From: an uncultured Oscillospiraceae bacterium | GTDB lineage: Bacteria > Bacillota > Clostridia > Oscillospirales > Oscillospiraceae | Length of the DNA: 64,000 nucleotides | Reading direction: 5' to 3' | Assembly (NCBI GenBank): GCA_910577525.1 | Contig: CAJTLI010000008.1 | Location: 1 to 64,000, forward strand | Part shown: in pieces, positions 26,532 to 34,043 of the stretch | Position numbering within the stretch: position 1 is the stretch's first letter | How the letters are laid out: every line of letters begins with the position of its first letter | The notes under the pieces: model-generated | The model's input: the letters and a program-made list of their open reading frames with translations, nothing else | Databases searched by the model: none | What the model was told of the DNA's origin: nothing | Program-made: the position numbers and the translations under genes

Positions 26532-26610
26532 TTACAAGATGTTTTTGCCCAAATCGAACTCGTCCGTGACCTTGTTGCCGGAGTTACTGCGGATGGTCGC
26601 CTCGCCCCGC
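26532..26610 (-). pseudogene. Remnant of a second ilvN: last 25 codons plus stop
   Basis: This stretch aligns with the true ilvN end (26740-26818) at a constant offset of 208 bases, with 6 differences in 79 positions. In the ilvN frame it still reads ATIRSNSGNKVTDEF then DLGKNIL and stop. Five of the six changes fall in synonymous positions or stop choice (TAA for TGA); a two-base codon change gives Ser for Asn. The pattern suggests the fragment comes from a functional homologous allele, not from drift after a tandem copy. No start codon or upstream ilvN sequence remains. Confidence 0.8.
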
Positions 26611-26739
26611 GCCCACCGCGCAGGCGCGGCGGGGACCCCATGATTAATCTCAAATCGCCGGGAATGAATCCCGTCGATTTCAAGGTTTTGCCTGGGGCAA
26701 AACGCTTGGACGCGCCACTCGACGCGAGGGAGCGGGGGC

Positions 26740-27300
26740 TCACAGAATGTTTTTGCCCAAATCGAACTCGTCCGTGACCTTGTTGCCGGAGTTGTTGCGG
26801 ATCGTCGCCTCGCCCCGCTCCAGGGCCACCATGCCGGTGCGCACCAGCTCCAGGATGCCGAACTCGGACAGCAATTTTTCCAGGGCGTCGTCCTTGGACT
26901 CCTGGCCGATAATCGCCAGGGTGAGGCTTTGGGTGGACACGTCGATGATGGAGGCCCGGAAGATGTTGGCGATCTGGATCACCTCGTTGCGCACCTCCCG
27001 GCTCTCCGCCCTCACCTTGATGAGCACCAGCTCCCGGCGGATGGACTCCTCGGGGGGGAGCAGGCGGACGGAATAGACGGAGAACTGCTTGCGCAGCTGG
27101 TTGATGATCTGGCCGATCTGGGCCTCCCCGCACAGCACCTCGATGGTGATGCGGGACACCTCCGGGTCGTCGGTGGTGCCCACCGCCAGAGATTCGATGT
27201 TGTAGCCCTTCCGGGAGAACAGCCGGGACACCTGGCTGAGCACGCCAGCGGCGTTTTCCACCAGCACGGACAGGGTATGGCGTTTAATCGTGGTTAGCAT
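26740..27300 (-). CDS. ilvN: Acetolactate synthase small (regulatory) subunit
   Basis: A 186-residue protein. The N-terminal ACT domain (KRHTLSVLVENAAGVLSQVSRLFSRKGYNIESLAVG) binds valine and gives feedback inhibition of IlvB; a second ACT-like domain follows (ELVLIKVRAESREVRNEVIQIANIFRA). The C-terminal tail (about 25 residues) is the part duplicated upstream of ilvC. The gene lies downstream of ilvB, with the two separated by 131 bases that hold a palindrome. A start of ATG 27300 follows GGAGTGAGAAATCTCC. Length is slightly above the E. coli IlvH but normal in Clostridia. Confidence 0.95.
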   Translation of the reverse strand: MLTTIKRHTLSVLVENAAGVLSQVSRLFSRKGYNIESLAVGTTDDPEVSRITIEVLCGEAQIGQIINQLRKQFSVYSVRLLPPEESIRRELVLIKVRAESREVRNEVIQIANIFRASIIDVSTQSLTLAIIGQESKDDALEKLLSEFGILELVRTGMVALERGEATIRNNSGNKVTDEFDLGKNIL

Positions 27301-27403
27301 GGAGATTTCTCACTCCTCATCTATTAAGATTCAAACAACGTCGGTTGTCGTGGGGAAACCTTGTGGATTGGACCGCTTGGGTGGCGGTTTCAAGCTCTTT
27401 TTG

Positions 27404-27431
27404 GTTCCTTTTTCTCTCGAGAAAAAGGAAC
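27404..27431. repeat. Perfect palindrome at the end of ilvB
   Basis: GTTCCTTTTTCTC and GAGAAAAAGGAAC surround a TCGA-containing centre directly beside the ilvB stop. In RNA it would form a 12-13 bp stem, possibly a processing site or weak terminator between ilvB and ilvN; no T-run follows. It resembles the CCCCTTTTT / AAAAAGGGG hairpin at 885-920. Confidence 0.5.
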
Positions 27432-29141
27432 TCAATGAAGCAGGAACTCGGTGACGGGGGTGCCGCCGCTGACCATGGGGTGGACCATGGCGTCCATGTC
27501 GATGGCGCAGTCGATGACGCAGCCGCAGCCCGCTTCCAGGGCCAGCTTGAACGCCTCCTCGAACTCCGCCTGGTTTTTGGCCCGGAAACCCTTGAGCCCA
27601 TAGGCCTCCGCCAGCTTCACGAAGTCGGGGCCCCGGTCCAGAGTGGTCTGGGAGAACCGCTTGCCATAGATCAGGTTCTGCCACTGGCGGACCATGCCCA
27701 GGGTGCGGTTGTCGAAGATGACGGTGATGACCGGAATGTTGTAGTGCTCCACGGTGGCCAGCTCATGGCAGTTCATGCGGAAGCAGCCGTCCCCGGTGCA
27801 GTGGACCACCACCTTGTCCGGATTGCCCACCTTGGCCCCCATGGCCGCCCCCAGGCCGAAGCCCATGGTGCCGAAGCCGCCGCTGGTGAGCAGCTGGCCG
27901 GGCCGGGAGAAGTGGTAATACTGGCAGGACCACATCTGATGCTGGCCCACGTCGGTGGCAATGATGGCGTCGCCGTCCGTCAGGTCGGAGATGGTCTCCA
28001 GCACCTCGTGGGCGTGGAGGATGCCGTCCTTTTTCAGGGGAAGCTCCTTGCGGGCAAACACCTGGGCCCTCCAGGCGGTGAAGTTGTGCTGGGGGAGCTT
28101 TTCATTGAGCAGCTCCAGCACCCGGCGGGCGTCGCCGATGATGTGGTGGTAGGTCTGAACGTTCTTGTCGATCTCCGCCCGGTCGATGTCGATGTGGACG
28201 ATTTTGGCGTTCTGGGCGAAGGAGGGGGGATCGGTGGCCACCCGGTCGGAGAAGCGGCAGCCGATGGCAATGAGCAGGTCGCACTCGGCGGTGGCCATGT
28301 TGGAGGCGTGGGAGCCGTGCATTCCCACCATGCCGGTGAACAGGGGATAATTGCCGGGGCAGGCCCCGCCCCCCATGATGGTGGAGCCCACCGGGGCGTC
28401 CAGCCGCTCGATGAACTTGCGGAACTCGGGAACCGCCCCCTTGGAGCGGATGACGCCGCCGCCCACCAGCACCATGGGCCGCTGGGACTGGGAGATGAGC
28501 TCCAGCAGCTTGTCGATGTCGCCGCGGTTGGGCTCGGGATTTTTCAAGTCCCGGTTGGAGCGGCGCAGCAGGGTGGCCAGACGGCCGTGGTTGGGGTGCT
28601 CATGGACGGGCATGTACTGGTACTCGCCCTCGATGGCGGTGACGTTTTTGGCAATATCCACCAGCACCGGGCCGGGGCGGCCGGACCGGGCGATGGCAAA
28701 GGCCTCCCGGATCACGTCGGCCAGCTCGTTTACGTCCTTCACCAGGAAATTGCATTTGGTGATGGGCATGGTGATGCCGGTGATGTCCACCTCCTGGAAG
28801 GAGTCCTTGCCGATGAGGTTTTCGCTGACGTTGCAGGTGAGGAACACCACCGGGGAGGAGTCATAGTAGGCGGTGGCGATGCCGGTGACAAGGTTGGTGG
28901 CGCCGGGGCCGGAGGTGGCGAAGCACACCCCCACCTTGCCGGTGGATCGGGCGTAGCCGTCGGCGGCGTGGGACGCGCCCTGCTCATGGGCGGTGAGGTA
29001 GTGGCGGATCTTGTCTTTGTAGCCGTGGAGCTCGAACTCGTCGTAGATGTTCAGAATGGTGCCGCCAGGATAGCCGAACACCGTGTCCACGCCCTGCTCC
29101 AGCAGGCACTCCATGACGATCTGGGACCCTCTCATCAACAT
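27432..29141 (-). CDS. ilvB: Acetolactate synthase large (catalytic) subunit
   Basis: A 569-residue TPP- and FAD-dependent enzyme starting the branched-chain pathway. Present: GVDTVFGYPGGTILNIYDEF, the catalytic-glutamate region AHEQGASHAADGYAR, the central domain, and the TPP site CTGDGCFRMNCHELAT ending FDNRTLGM. The ATG at 29141 is chosen because AAGGAGG ends 8 bases before it; a second ATG lies two codons in, and the upstream frame (to 29270) has no ribosome site. Its leader contains a strong promoter and a hairpin with T-run (29164-29216), so attenuation is likely. Confidence 0.97.
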   Translation of the reverse strand: MLMRGSQIVMECLLEQGVDTVFGYPGGTILNIYDEFELHGYKDKIRHYLTAHEQGASHAADGYARSTGKVGVCFATSGPGATNLVTGIATAYYDSSPVVFLTCNVSENLIGKDSFQEVDITGITMPITKCNFLVKDVNELADVIREAFAIARSGRPGPVLVDIAKNVTAIEGEYQYMPVHEHPNHGRLATLLRRSNRDLKNPEPNRGDIDKLLELISQSQRPMVLVGGGVIRSKGAVPEFRKFIERLDAPVGSTIMGGGACPGNYPLFTGMVGMHGSHASNMATAECDLLIAIGCRFSDRVATDPPSFAQNAKIVHIDIDRAEIDKNVQTYHHIIGDARRVLELLNEKLPQHNFTAWRAQVFARKELPLKKDGILHAHEVLETISDLTDGDAIIATDVGQHQMWSCQYYHFSRPGQLLTSGGFGTMGFGLGAAMGAKVGNPDKVVVHCTGDGCFRMNCHELATVEHYNIPVITVIFDNRTLGMVRQWQNLIYGKRFSQTTLDRGPDFVKLAEAYGLKGFRAKNQAEFEEAFKLALEAGCGCVIDCAIDMDAMVHPMVSGGTPVTEFLLH

Positions 29142-29163
29142 ATTGGGAACCTCCTTCAATATG

Positions 29164-29216
29164 AAAAAGCACAGCCGCGTCCGACACAGGACGAGCCATG
29201 CTCCGCGGTGCTTTTG
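29164..29216 (-). promoter_or_regulatory. Attenuator-like hairpin in the ilvB leader
   Basis: In the minus transcript AAAAGCACCGCG pairs with CGCGGCTGTGCTTTTT across an inner region that can itself fold (CGTCC..GGACG). A run of T follows the second arm, 20-25 bases before the ilvB start. It lies entirely in the leader, after a promoter ending near 29248, so premature termination is the natural reading. No T-box sequence and no convincing branched-chain-rich leader peptide was found. Confidence 0.55.
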
Positions 29217-29254
29217 GAAAAGCGAATATTCGAATATTTTTGTGTATTGATGAT

Positions 29255-29283
29255 ATAATAGCCTTTTCACGGCGGCTTGTCAA
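29255..29283 (-). promoter_or_regulatory. Promoter of ilvB
   Basis: Minus strand: TTGACA (29283-29278), 17-base spacer, TATTAT (29260-29255). The leader to ilvB is about 107 bases. Confidence 0.85.
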
Positions 29284-29431
29284 TGTAAAATGGCGGGAGT
29301 TTCACAAATTCCGCCAGTCAAACAAAGAAGGACCGGTTTCCATCCGGTTTTTTATGCTCTTTTCGGCGCAAAGCAAGGCGGGGAGGACGTTTGTCCTCCC
29401 CGCTGCTCGCGGCGGCTCCGCGGGTTTCTGT

Positions 29432-29617
29432 TTAGTGGCAGCCGCAGTTGGTGCCGTGGTCGCCCAGCTTGAAGGAGGCGCACTCGGTCTCGCCGCAGGT
29501 GCACACGCTGTTCTGGCAGTGGCCCACCTGGATCTCGTTCAGGGTGCAGCGCTGGTCCTTGTGGTAGGTGCAGCTGTTCACAGAGCACTTGATGCTGGGA
29601 TTGGTCTGGTTCATCAT
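29432..29617 (-). CDS. DUF1540 domain protein
   Basis: A 61-residue cysteine-rich protein. The pattern IKCSVNSCTYHKDQRC, then CQNSVCTCGETEC, matches DUF1540, a small family frequent in Clostridia and often present as one or two copies of the motif. Eight or more cysteines suggest metal binding or disulfides, but no function is known. The start at ATG 29617 follows GGAGGAAACGACC; the next codon is also ATG. It stands alone between ilvB and a membrane protein gene and ends with GTNCGCH. Confidence 0.88.
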   Translation of the reverse strand: MMNQTNPSIKCSVNSCTYHKDQRCTLNEIQVGHCQNSVCTCGETECASFKLGDHGTNCGCH

Positions 29618-29685
29618 GGTCGTTTCCTCCTTAGTATCCGTATCGTTTCGAATACAAGGGAGAGTATGCCCCGAAGACGGAGCGG

Positions 29686-30558
29686 CTATTCGGGCGTTTC
29701 CCCGGCGGAGGCGTCCTGGGGCTGAGGGGGCCCGGCCTGAGCGGCGGGCCTGCGCTGGAAGCGGGGGATAAACCGGGTGGCGAAATTCCCCTTGCCCCGG
29801 CCCTTCACATAGAAATAGCCGATGGCGGAGAACACCACCGCGCCGATGAAATTGACAAACAGGTCCTTCATGGTGTCGATGATGCCCACATCCAGGTAGC
29901 CGCCCAGGCCCAGGGGCATTTGCGTGCCGTCCTCCAGGACCAGGATCACGTCCCGGATGCCCTGTACGACGACGGCGGTGGTGCCGCCGCTGGGGTCCAG
30001 GTTCACGGTGGAGATGGCGCTGACGACGGTGTCCTTCTGCATGTCAAAGAGGAGGAACTGGTCCATGGCGAACTCGAAGAACTCCCACAGCACGCCGATG
30101 GTCATGGAGAAGCAGAAGGCGGTGACAGCCATAAAAAAGGGGGACAGGTGGAGGGACACCTTTTCCTCGCGGTTGAGGATGTCCACCAGGGCGAAGCCGA
30201 TGGCGGCGCAGAGAAAGCCGTTCATGGTGTGGAGCATGGTGTCCCAGCCCTGGTAATGGGTATAATAGGACTGGATCTCCCCCAAAATTTCGGCGGCGTA
30301 GATGAACAGCAGGATGATGATCTCCAGGGTGTCCGGCAGGTCGATGTGCAGCCGCCGCTCGAAGGCGGAGGGCAGCATGAACAGCACCAGGGTGAGCACG
30401 CACAGCAGCACATTTTCGTAGTTTTGGTTGAAGAACTGGGCCACCAGCATGAGCACCACCGACAGCCGCAGCACAAAATAGACGGTGTACACCAGCTTTT
30501 TGTTCTCAATATGCCGCCACTCGTGGCCTTTCAGCTTCTTTTTCTCCCGCTTTGGCAT
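29686..30558 (-). CDS. Six-TM integral membrane protein (YjdF/DUF2238-like)
   Basis: A 290-residue protein starting at ATG 30558 after AAAGGAG. A basic N-terminus (MPKREKKKLK) leads into about six membrane helices: KLVYTVYFVLRLSVVLMLV, NVLLCVLTLVLFML, LEIIILLFIYAAEILGEI, MLHTMNGFLCAAIGFALVDI, FFMAVTAFCFSMTIGVLWEF, and a last one before YFYVKGRGKG. Between helices five and six a polar stretch of about 70 residues faces one side of the membrane. The GWDTMLHTMNG and GVLWEFFEF patterns recall DUF2238 proteins of unknown function. The C-terminus is Arg/Pro-rich and cytoplasmic by charge. Confidence 0.7.
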   Translation of the reverse strand: MPKREKKKLKGHEWRHIENKKLVYTVYFVLRLSVVLMLVAQFFNQNYENVLLCVLTLVLFMLPSAFERRLHIDLPDTLEIIILLFIYAAEILGEIQSYYTHYQGWDTMLHTMNGFLCAAIGFALVDILNREEKVSLHLSPFFMAVTAFCFSMTIGVLWEFFEFAMDQFLLFDMQKDTVVSAISTVNLDPSGGTTAVVVQGIRDVILVLEDGTQMPLGLGGYLDVGIIDTMKDLFVNFIGAVVFSAIGYFYVKGRGKGNFATRFIPRFQRRPAAQAGPPQPQDASAGETPE

Positions 30559-30653
30559 GGTGGGCTCCTTTCTTGGCAGTCCGGCTTTTGTGACAAACAA
30601 TTGCTGTCAGAGAGCGCCCCCCGGCGCATAGTATGTACCTGGAGGTGATTTTT

Positions 30654-30866
30654 ATGGACTTGCGAAACGATCAGATCACGCTGGGCGAGCTCTGGGACGA
30701 CCCGAAAAGCCGGGCGGTGTTCCAGCGGCGCATCCCTATGCTGGCCAAGCACCCGGTGAAGGGGGCGGCCCGGACGGTGACGCTGGAGCAGCTGCGGGAT
30801 TTCATGGCCGGATGGGTGCCGGGCATGATGATTAACGGCGTGATGACCGACCTGAAAAAACTGTAG
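30654..30866 (+). CDS. Small conserved-looking protein of unknown function
   Basis: A 70-residue protein from ATG 30654, chosen because CTGGAGGTGA lies 5 bases upstream; the ATG at 30633 has no ribosome site. It reads ITLGELWDDPKSRAVFQRR, then VTLEQLRDFMAGWVPGMMI. The TLGELxDDPxxxAV pattern followed by a second helical part resembles small domains found at the ends of some clostridial glycosidases, but I do not recognise the family with certainty. It diverges from the membrane protein and converges on sdaAA. Confidence 0.6.
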   Translation: MDLRNDQITLGELWDDPKSRAVFQRRIPMLAKHPVKGAARTVTLEQLRDFMAGWVPGMMINGVMTDLKKL

Positions 30867-30937
30867 GCCGCATACATCATCCTATTCCGAAAAGTATATC
30901 AGAAACGGGGCCCGCTGTCAATTGACGGCGGGCTCTG

Positions 30938-31786
30938 TCATGTTCGCCCCTCCGCGATCCTCCGGCCGGTGGGGGTGGCGGCCAGCCCGCCCTCGCCGGT
31001 CTCCCGCAGGGAGGCGGGCAGGGCCCGGCCCACCGCCCCCATGGCGTCGATGACCTCGTCGCAGGGGATGCCGCCCTCCAGCCCGGCCAGGGCCATGTCG
31101 GCGCAGGACAGGGCGTTCACCGCCCCGGCCACGTTGCGCTTCACGCAGGGCACCTCCACCAGTCCCGCCACCGGGTCGCACACCAGGCCCATGAGATTTT
31201 GCAGGGCCATGGCGCAGGCGGCGGCCATCTGCCGGGGCGTGCCGCCCCGGGCGGCCACCAGGGCCGCGGCGGCCATGCCGGAGGCGGAGCCCACCTCCGC
31301 CTGGCACCCCCCCTCCGCCCCGGAGATGGAGGCCCGGGTGGCGATGACCTGCCCGAATCCGGCGGAGACGTAGAGGCATCTCACCATCTCCTCGTCGGAG
31401 AGTTTATCCTTGCGCTGGAGGGGGATGAGCACCGCGGGCAGGACGCCGCAGGCCCCGGCGGTGGGGGCGGCGACAATGCAGCCCATACAGGCGTTGTGCT
31501 CCCCCAGCTTCAGGGCCACGCTGATGACCTCCTGAATAAAGGGCCCGCAGAGGGAGTTGGACAGGGTAGCCATCTGGGCCCCCTGCCCGCCGGACAGCCC
31601 GCAGGAGGAGCGGTGGGTGGGGTCGTAGTCCAGCAGGGACTGCCTCATGGCCTGCCACAATTTGCCCATGCGGGCCAGGCTGGACTCGGGGTCGGCGTCC
31701 CGGTCCCGGCAGTCGTCCTCCCAGACGGCCTGCCACAGGGGTTTGTCCGCACAGGCGGACAGCAGCGCTTCCACTGAGCCAAACAT
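30938..31786 (-). CDS. sdaAA: L-serine dehydratase, alpha subunit (iron-sulfur)
   Basis: A 282-residue subunit of the oxygen-sensitive [4Fe-4S] serine dehydratase that deaminates serine to pyruvate. The conserved CGLSGGQGAQMA, ACMGCIVAAPTAGACGVLPAVL, GAEGGCQAEVGSASGMAA and CDPVAGLVEVPCVKRNVAG blocks are complete, including the cluster cysteines. ATG 31786 follows GAGGAGGGCTGACT. It is directly behind the beta subunit (2 bases apart), the usual arrangement in Firmicutes, and both share a strong promoter. Confidence 0.96.
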   Translation of the reverse strand: MFGSVEALLSACADKPLWQAVWEDDCRDRDADPESSLARMGKLWQAMRQSLLDYDPTHRSSCGLSGGQGAQMATLSNSLCGPFIQEVISVALKLGEHNACMGCIVAAPTAGACGVLPAVLIPLQRKDKLSDEEMVRCLYVSAGFGQVIATRASISGAEGGCQAEVGSASGMAAAALVAARGGTPRQMAAACAMALQNLMGLVCDPVAGLVEVPCVKRNVAGAVNALSCADMALAGLEGGIPCDEVIDAMGAVGRALPASLRETGEGGLAATPTGRRIAEGRT

Positions 31787-31788
31787 AG

Positions 31789-32454
31789 TCAGCCCTCCTC
31801 TAAATTCAGATAGATGCAGCGCACCACGCCGGGCAGCATCTGGATATCGTCGATGACCTCGTCGCCCAGCGGCTGGTCGCACTCCAGCACCATGACGGAC
31901 AGGCCCGCCCGGCGGTCCCGATAGAGCTGCATCCCGGCGATGTTCACGTTCTGGCGGGCCAGGCAGGAGCTGACCTCGGACACAATGCCGGGCTTGTCCT
32001 CGTTGCGGATGATGAGGGTGGGCATACTGGCGTCAAAGGTGGCGTTCATGCCGTCGATGGAGTTGACCCGAATGCGTCCGCCCCCCAGGGAGGAGGCGTT
32101 GACCACCACGGTGCGGCCCCGTTCGCCGATCAGGGTCATGACGGCGGTGTTGGGGTGGGCGTCCCGCAGGTCTACCGTGCGGACGGTGACGCTCAGCCCG
32201 GCCTCCCGGGCCAGCTGGAAGCTGTGGGGGATGTTGGGGTCGTCCGGCCGCATGGCCAGCAGGCCGGCCACGATGGCCCGGTCGGTGCCGTGGCCCGCCC
32301 CGGTGGCGGCGAAGGAGCCGTGGAGGGCGATGTCCGCCCGGGCGGGTTGGAAGCCCAGCAGCTTCCGGGCCACATAGCCCATGCGGGCGGCCCCGGCGGT
32401 GTGGGAGGAGGAGGGCCCCACCATAATGGGCCCCATGATCTCGAATATATTCAT
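31789..32454 (-). CDS. sdaAB: L-serine dehydratase, beta subunit
   Basis: A 221-residue protein beginning FEIMGPIMVGPSSSHTAGAARMG, the signature of the beta subunit; the middle contains HGSFAATGAGHGTDRAIVAGL. The C-terminal third is an ACT domain (TLIIRNEDKPGIVSEVSSCLARQNVNIAGMQLYR), likely binding serine or another amino acid allosterically. It precedes the alpha subunit by 2 bases. ATG 32454 has GGGGGCG upstream, a weak ribosome site. The pair uses serine for energy or pyruvate supply; pyruvate kinase next door also makes pyruvate. Confidence 0.95.
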   Translation of the reverse strand: MNIFEIMGPIMVGPSSSHTAGAARMGYVARKLLGFQPARADIALHGSFAATGAGHGTDRAIVAGLLAMRPDDPNIPHSFQLAREAGLSVTVRTVDLRDAHPNTAVMTLIGERGRTVVVNASSLGGGRIRVNSIDGMNATFDASMPTLIIRNEDKPGIVSEVSSCLARQNVNIAGMQLYRDRRAGLSVMVLECDQPLGDEVIDDIQMLPGVVRCIYLNLEEG

Positions 32455-32492
32455 AGCAAAGCGCCCCCAGATTGAATTTGGTGCTGCTTTTT

Positions 32493-32521
32493 ATTATAAG
32501 CCAAACACCTTCCAGTTTCAA
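32493..32521 (-). promoter_or_regulatory. Promoter of sdaAB-sdaAA
   Basis: Minus strand TTGAAA (32521-32516), 17-base spacer, perfect TATAAT (32498-32493). Confidence 0.8.
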
Positions 32522-32531
32522 GGATTTATTC

Positions 32532-32571
32532 CAAAAAACAGGAGCGGCCCGGGAGCCTTCCGGGCCGCTCT
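32532..32571 (-). terminator. Intrinsic terminator after pyk
   Basis: GAGCGGCCCGG and CCGGGCCGCTC form a near-perfect stem, followed on the minus strand by CTGTTTTTT. Confidence 0.9.
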
Positions 32572-32575
32572 TGGA

Positions 32576-33994
32576 TTATTTTACCACCTGCGCCTTGATG
32601 AGGTTGGTGGTGCCGCTGCTGCTCAGGGGCACTCCGGCGGTGATGACCACCGTGTCCCCGCACTGGACCAGCCCCTCTTTTTTGGAGGTGTCCACACACA
32701 GGGAGAACAGCCGGTCGGTGGAGTCCACGTTGCCGGACAGGAAGGGGGCCACGCCCCAGGAGATGTTGAGCTGCCGCCGCACCCGCTCGTCGGTGGTCAG
32801 CGCCCCCACCACGCATCCGGGGCGGAACCGGGAGATCATCCGGGCGGTATAGCCAGACTGGGTGGCGGTGAGAATGGCGGTGGCGCCCAAATCCATGGCG
32901 GTGAGGCAGCTGGTGTGGCTGATGGCGTCGGAGATGTTGCTGGTGTGGTCGAACACCCCGCTGCGGAACCGCTTCCAGTAGTCGATGCCCCCCTCGGCGG
33001 CCTCCACGATGTCCGCCATGGTCTGCAGCGCCTCCACCGGATGCCTGCCGGAGGCGGTCTCCCCGGACAGCATCACGCAGCTGGTGCCGTCGAACACGGC
33101 GTTTGCCACGTCGGACACCTCGGCCCGGGTGGGCCGGGGATTGCGGATCATAGAGTCCAGCATCTGGGTGGCGGTGATGACCACCTTGCCCTTGCGGATG
33201 GCGGACTTGATCATTTTTTTCTGGAGCACCGGCACCTCGTAGGCGGGGATTTCCACACCCAGGTCGCCCCGGGCCACCATGATGCCGTCGGAGAGGGCGG
33301 CGATGGCCTCCAGGTTGTCCACGCCCTCCCGGTTCTCAAGTTTGGAGATGATGCCGATGTTGCGCCCGCCGTAGGCATCCAGAACGGCGCGGATTTCCTC
33401 CACGTCGGAGGCCCGGCGGACGAAGGAGGCGGCCACAAAGTCAAAGTCGTTCTCGGCGGCGAAGCGCAGGTCGTCCTTGTCCTTATCGGTGAGGGCGGGC
33501 AGGGCGATAGACACGCCGGGGATGTTGATGCTCTTGTGGTTGGACAGGGGGCCGCCGGTGACTACTTTGCAGAGGATGTCCCGGTCCCTGATCTCCTCCA
33601 CCTCCAGATCCACCAGCCCGTCGTCGATGAGGACGTGGCAGCTGGGCTTCAGCTCCTCGTGCAGGTTGGCGTAGGTGACGGACACCTGGCGGGCGTCTCC
33701 CTCCACCTCCCGGGTGGTGAGGGTGAAGCTGTCCCCGTCATTGAGCTTGACGTGGCCGCAGCCGAAGGTGCGGATGCGGATCTCAGGGCCCTTGGTGTCC
33801 AAAATGGTGGCCACGGGCCGGCCCAGACCGTCCCGCACCCGCTTGAACCGGGTGAGCAGGGCGGCGTGGGTCTCGTGGGTGCCGTGGGAGAAGTTGAAGC
33901 GGGCGGCGTCCATACCGGCCAGTATCAGCCGCTCGATGACCTCCTCGCTGTCGGAGGCGGGGCCCAGGGTGCAGACAATTTTAGTTTTCCTCAT
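32576..33994 (-). CDS. pyk: Pyruvate kinase
   Basis: A 472-residue glycolytic enzyme. It starts RKTKIVCTLGPASDSEEVIERL, has the substrate region FNFSHGTHETH, the nucleotide/Mg segment MVARGDLGVEIPAYEVP, and the signature NPRPTRAEVSDVANAV followed by MLSGETASG. Length corresponds to the core A-B-C domains, without the extra phosphotransferase-like domain found in Bacillus pyruvate kinase. ATG 33994 follows AGGAGGGAAGC. It lies 49 bases behind the CBS-domain protein and ends in a terminator. A longer frame upstream is only the other gene's shadow. Confidence 0.97.
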   Translation of the reverse strand: MRKTKIVCTLGPASDSEEVIERLILAGMDAARFNFSHGTHETHAALLTRFKRVRDGLGRPVATILDTKGPEIRIRTFGCGHVKLNDGDSFTLTTREVEGDARQVSVTYANLHEELKPSCHVLIDDGLVDLEVEEIRDRDILCKVVTGGPLSNHKSINIPGVSIALPALTDKDKDDLRFAAENDFDFVAASFVRRASDVEEIRAVLDAYGGRNIGIISKLENREGVDNLEAIAALSDGIMVARGDLGVEIPAYEVPVLQKKMIKSAIRKGKVVITATQMLDSMIRNPRPTRAEVSDVANAVFDGTSCVMLSGETASGRHPVEALQTMADIVEAAEGGIDYWKRFRSGVFDHTSNISDAISHTSCLTAMDLGATAILTATQSGYTARMISRFRPGCVVGALTTDERVRRQLNISWGVAPFLSGNVDSTDRLFSLCVDTSKKEGLVQCGDTVVITAGVPLSSSGTTNLIKAQVVK

Positions 33995-34043
33995 AGTTGC
34001 TTCCCTCCTATTGATAAAAGCGGGGTTTGCACGCAAACGCGTT

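Noticed and set aside
28984..29283. Possible ilv leader peptide reading MARPVSDAAVLFHI in the ilvB leader
   Set aside because: It runs far into ilvB without a stop in the leader, has no ribosome site and is not clearly rich in Leu, Ile and Val, so it does not fit a classical attenuator peptide.
30591..30609. TGACA..TGTCA inverted repeat between the membrane protein and the 70-residue protein
   Set aside because: Short arms and no consensus I recognise; insufficient evidence for an operator.
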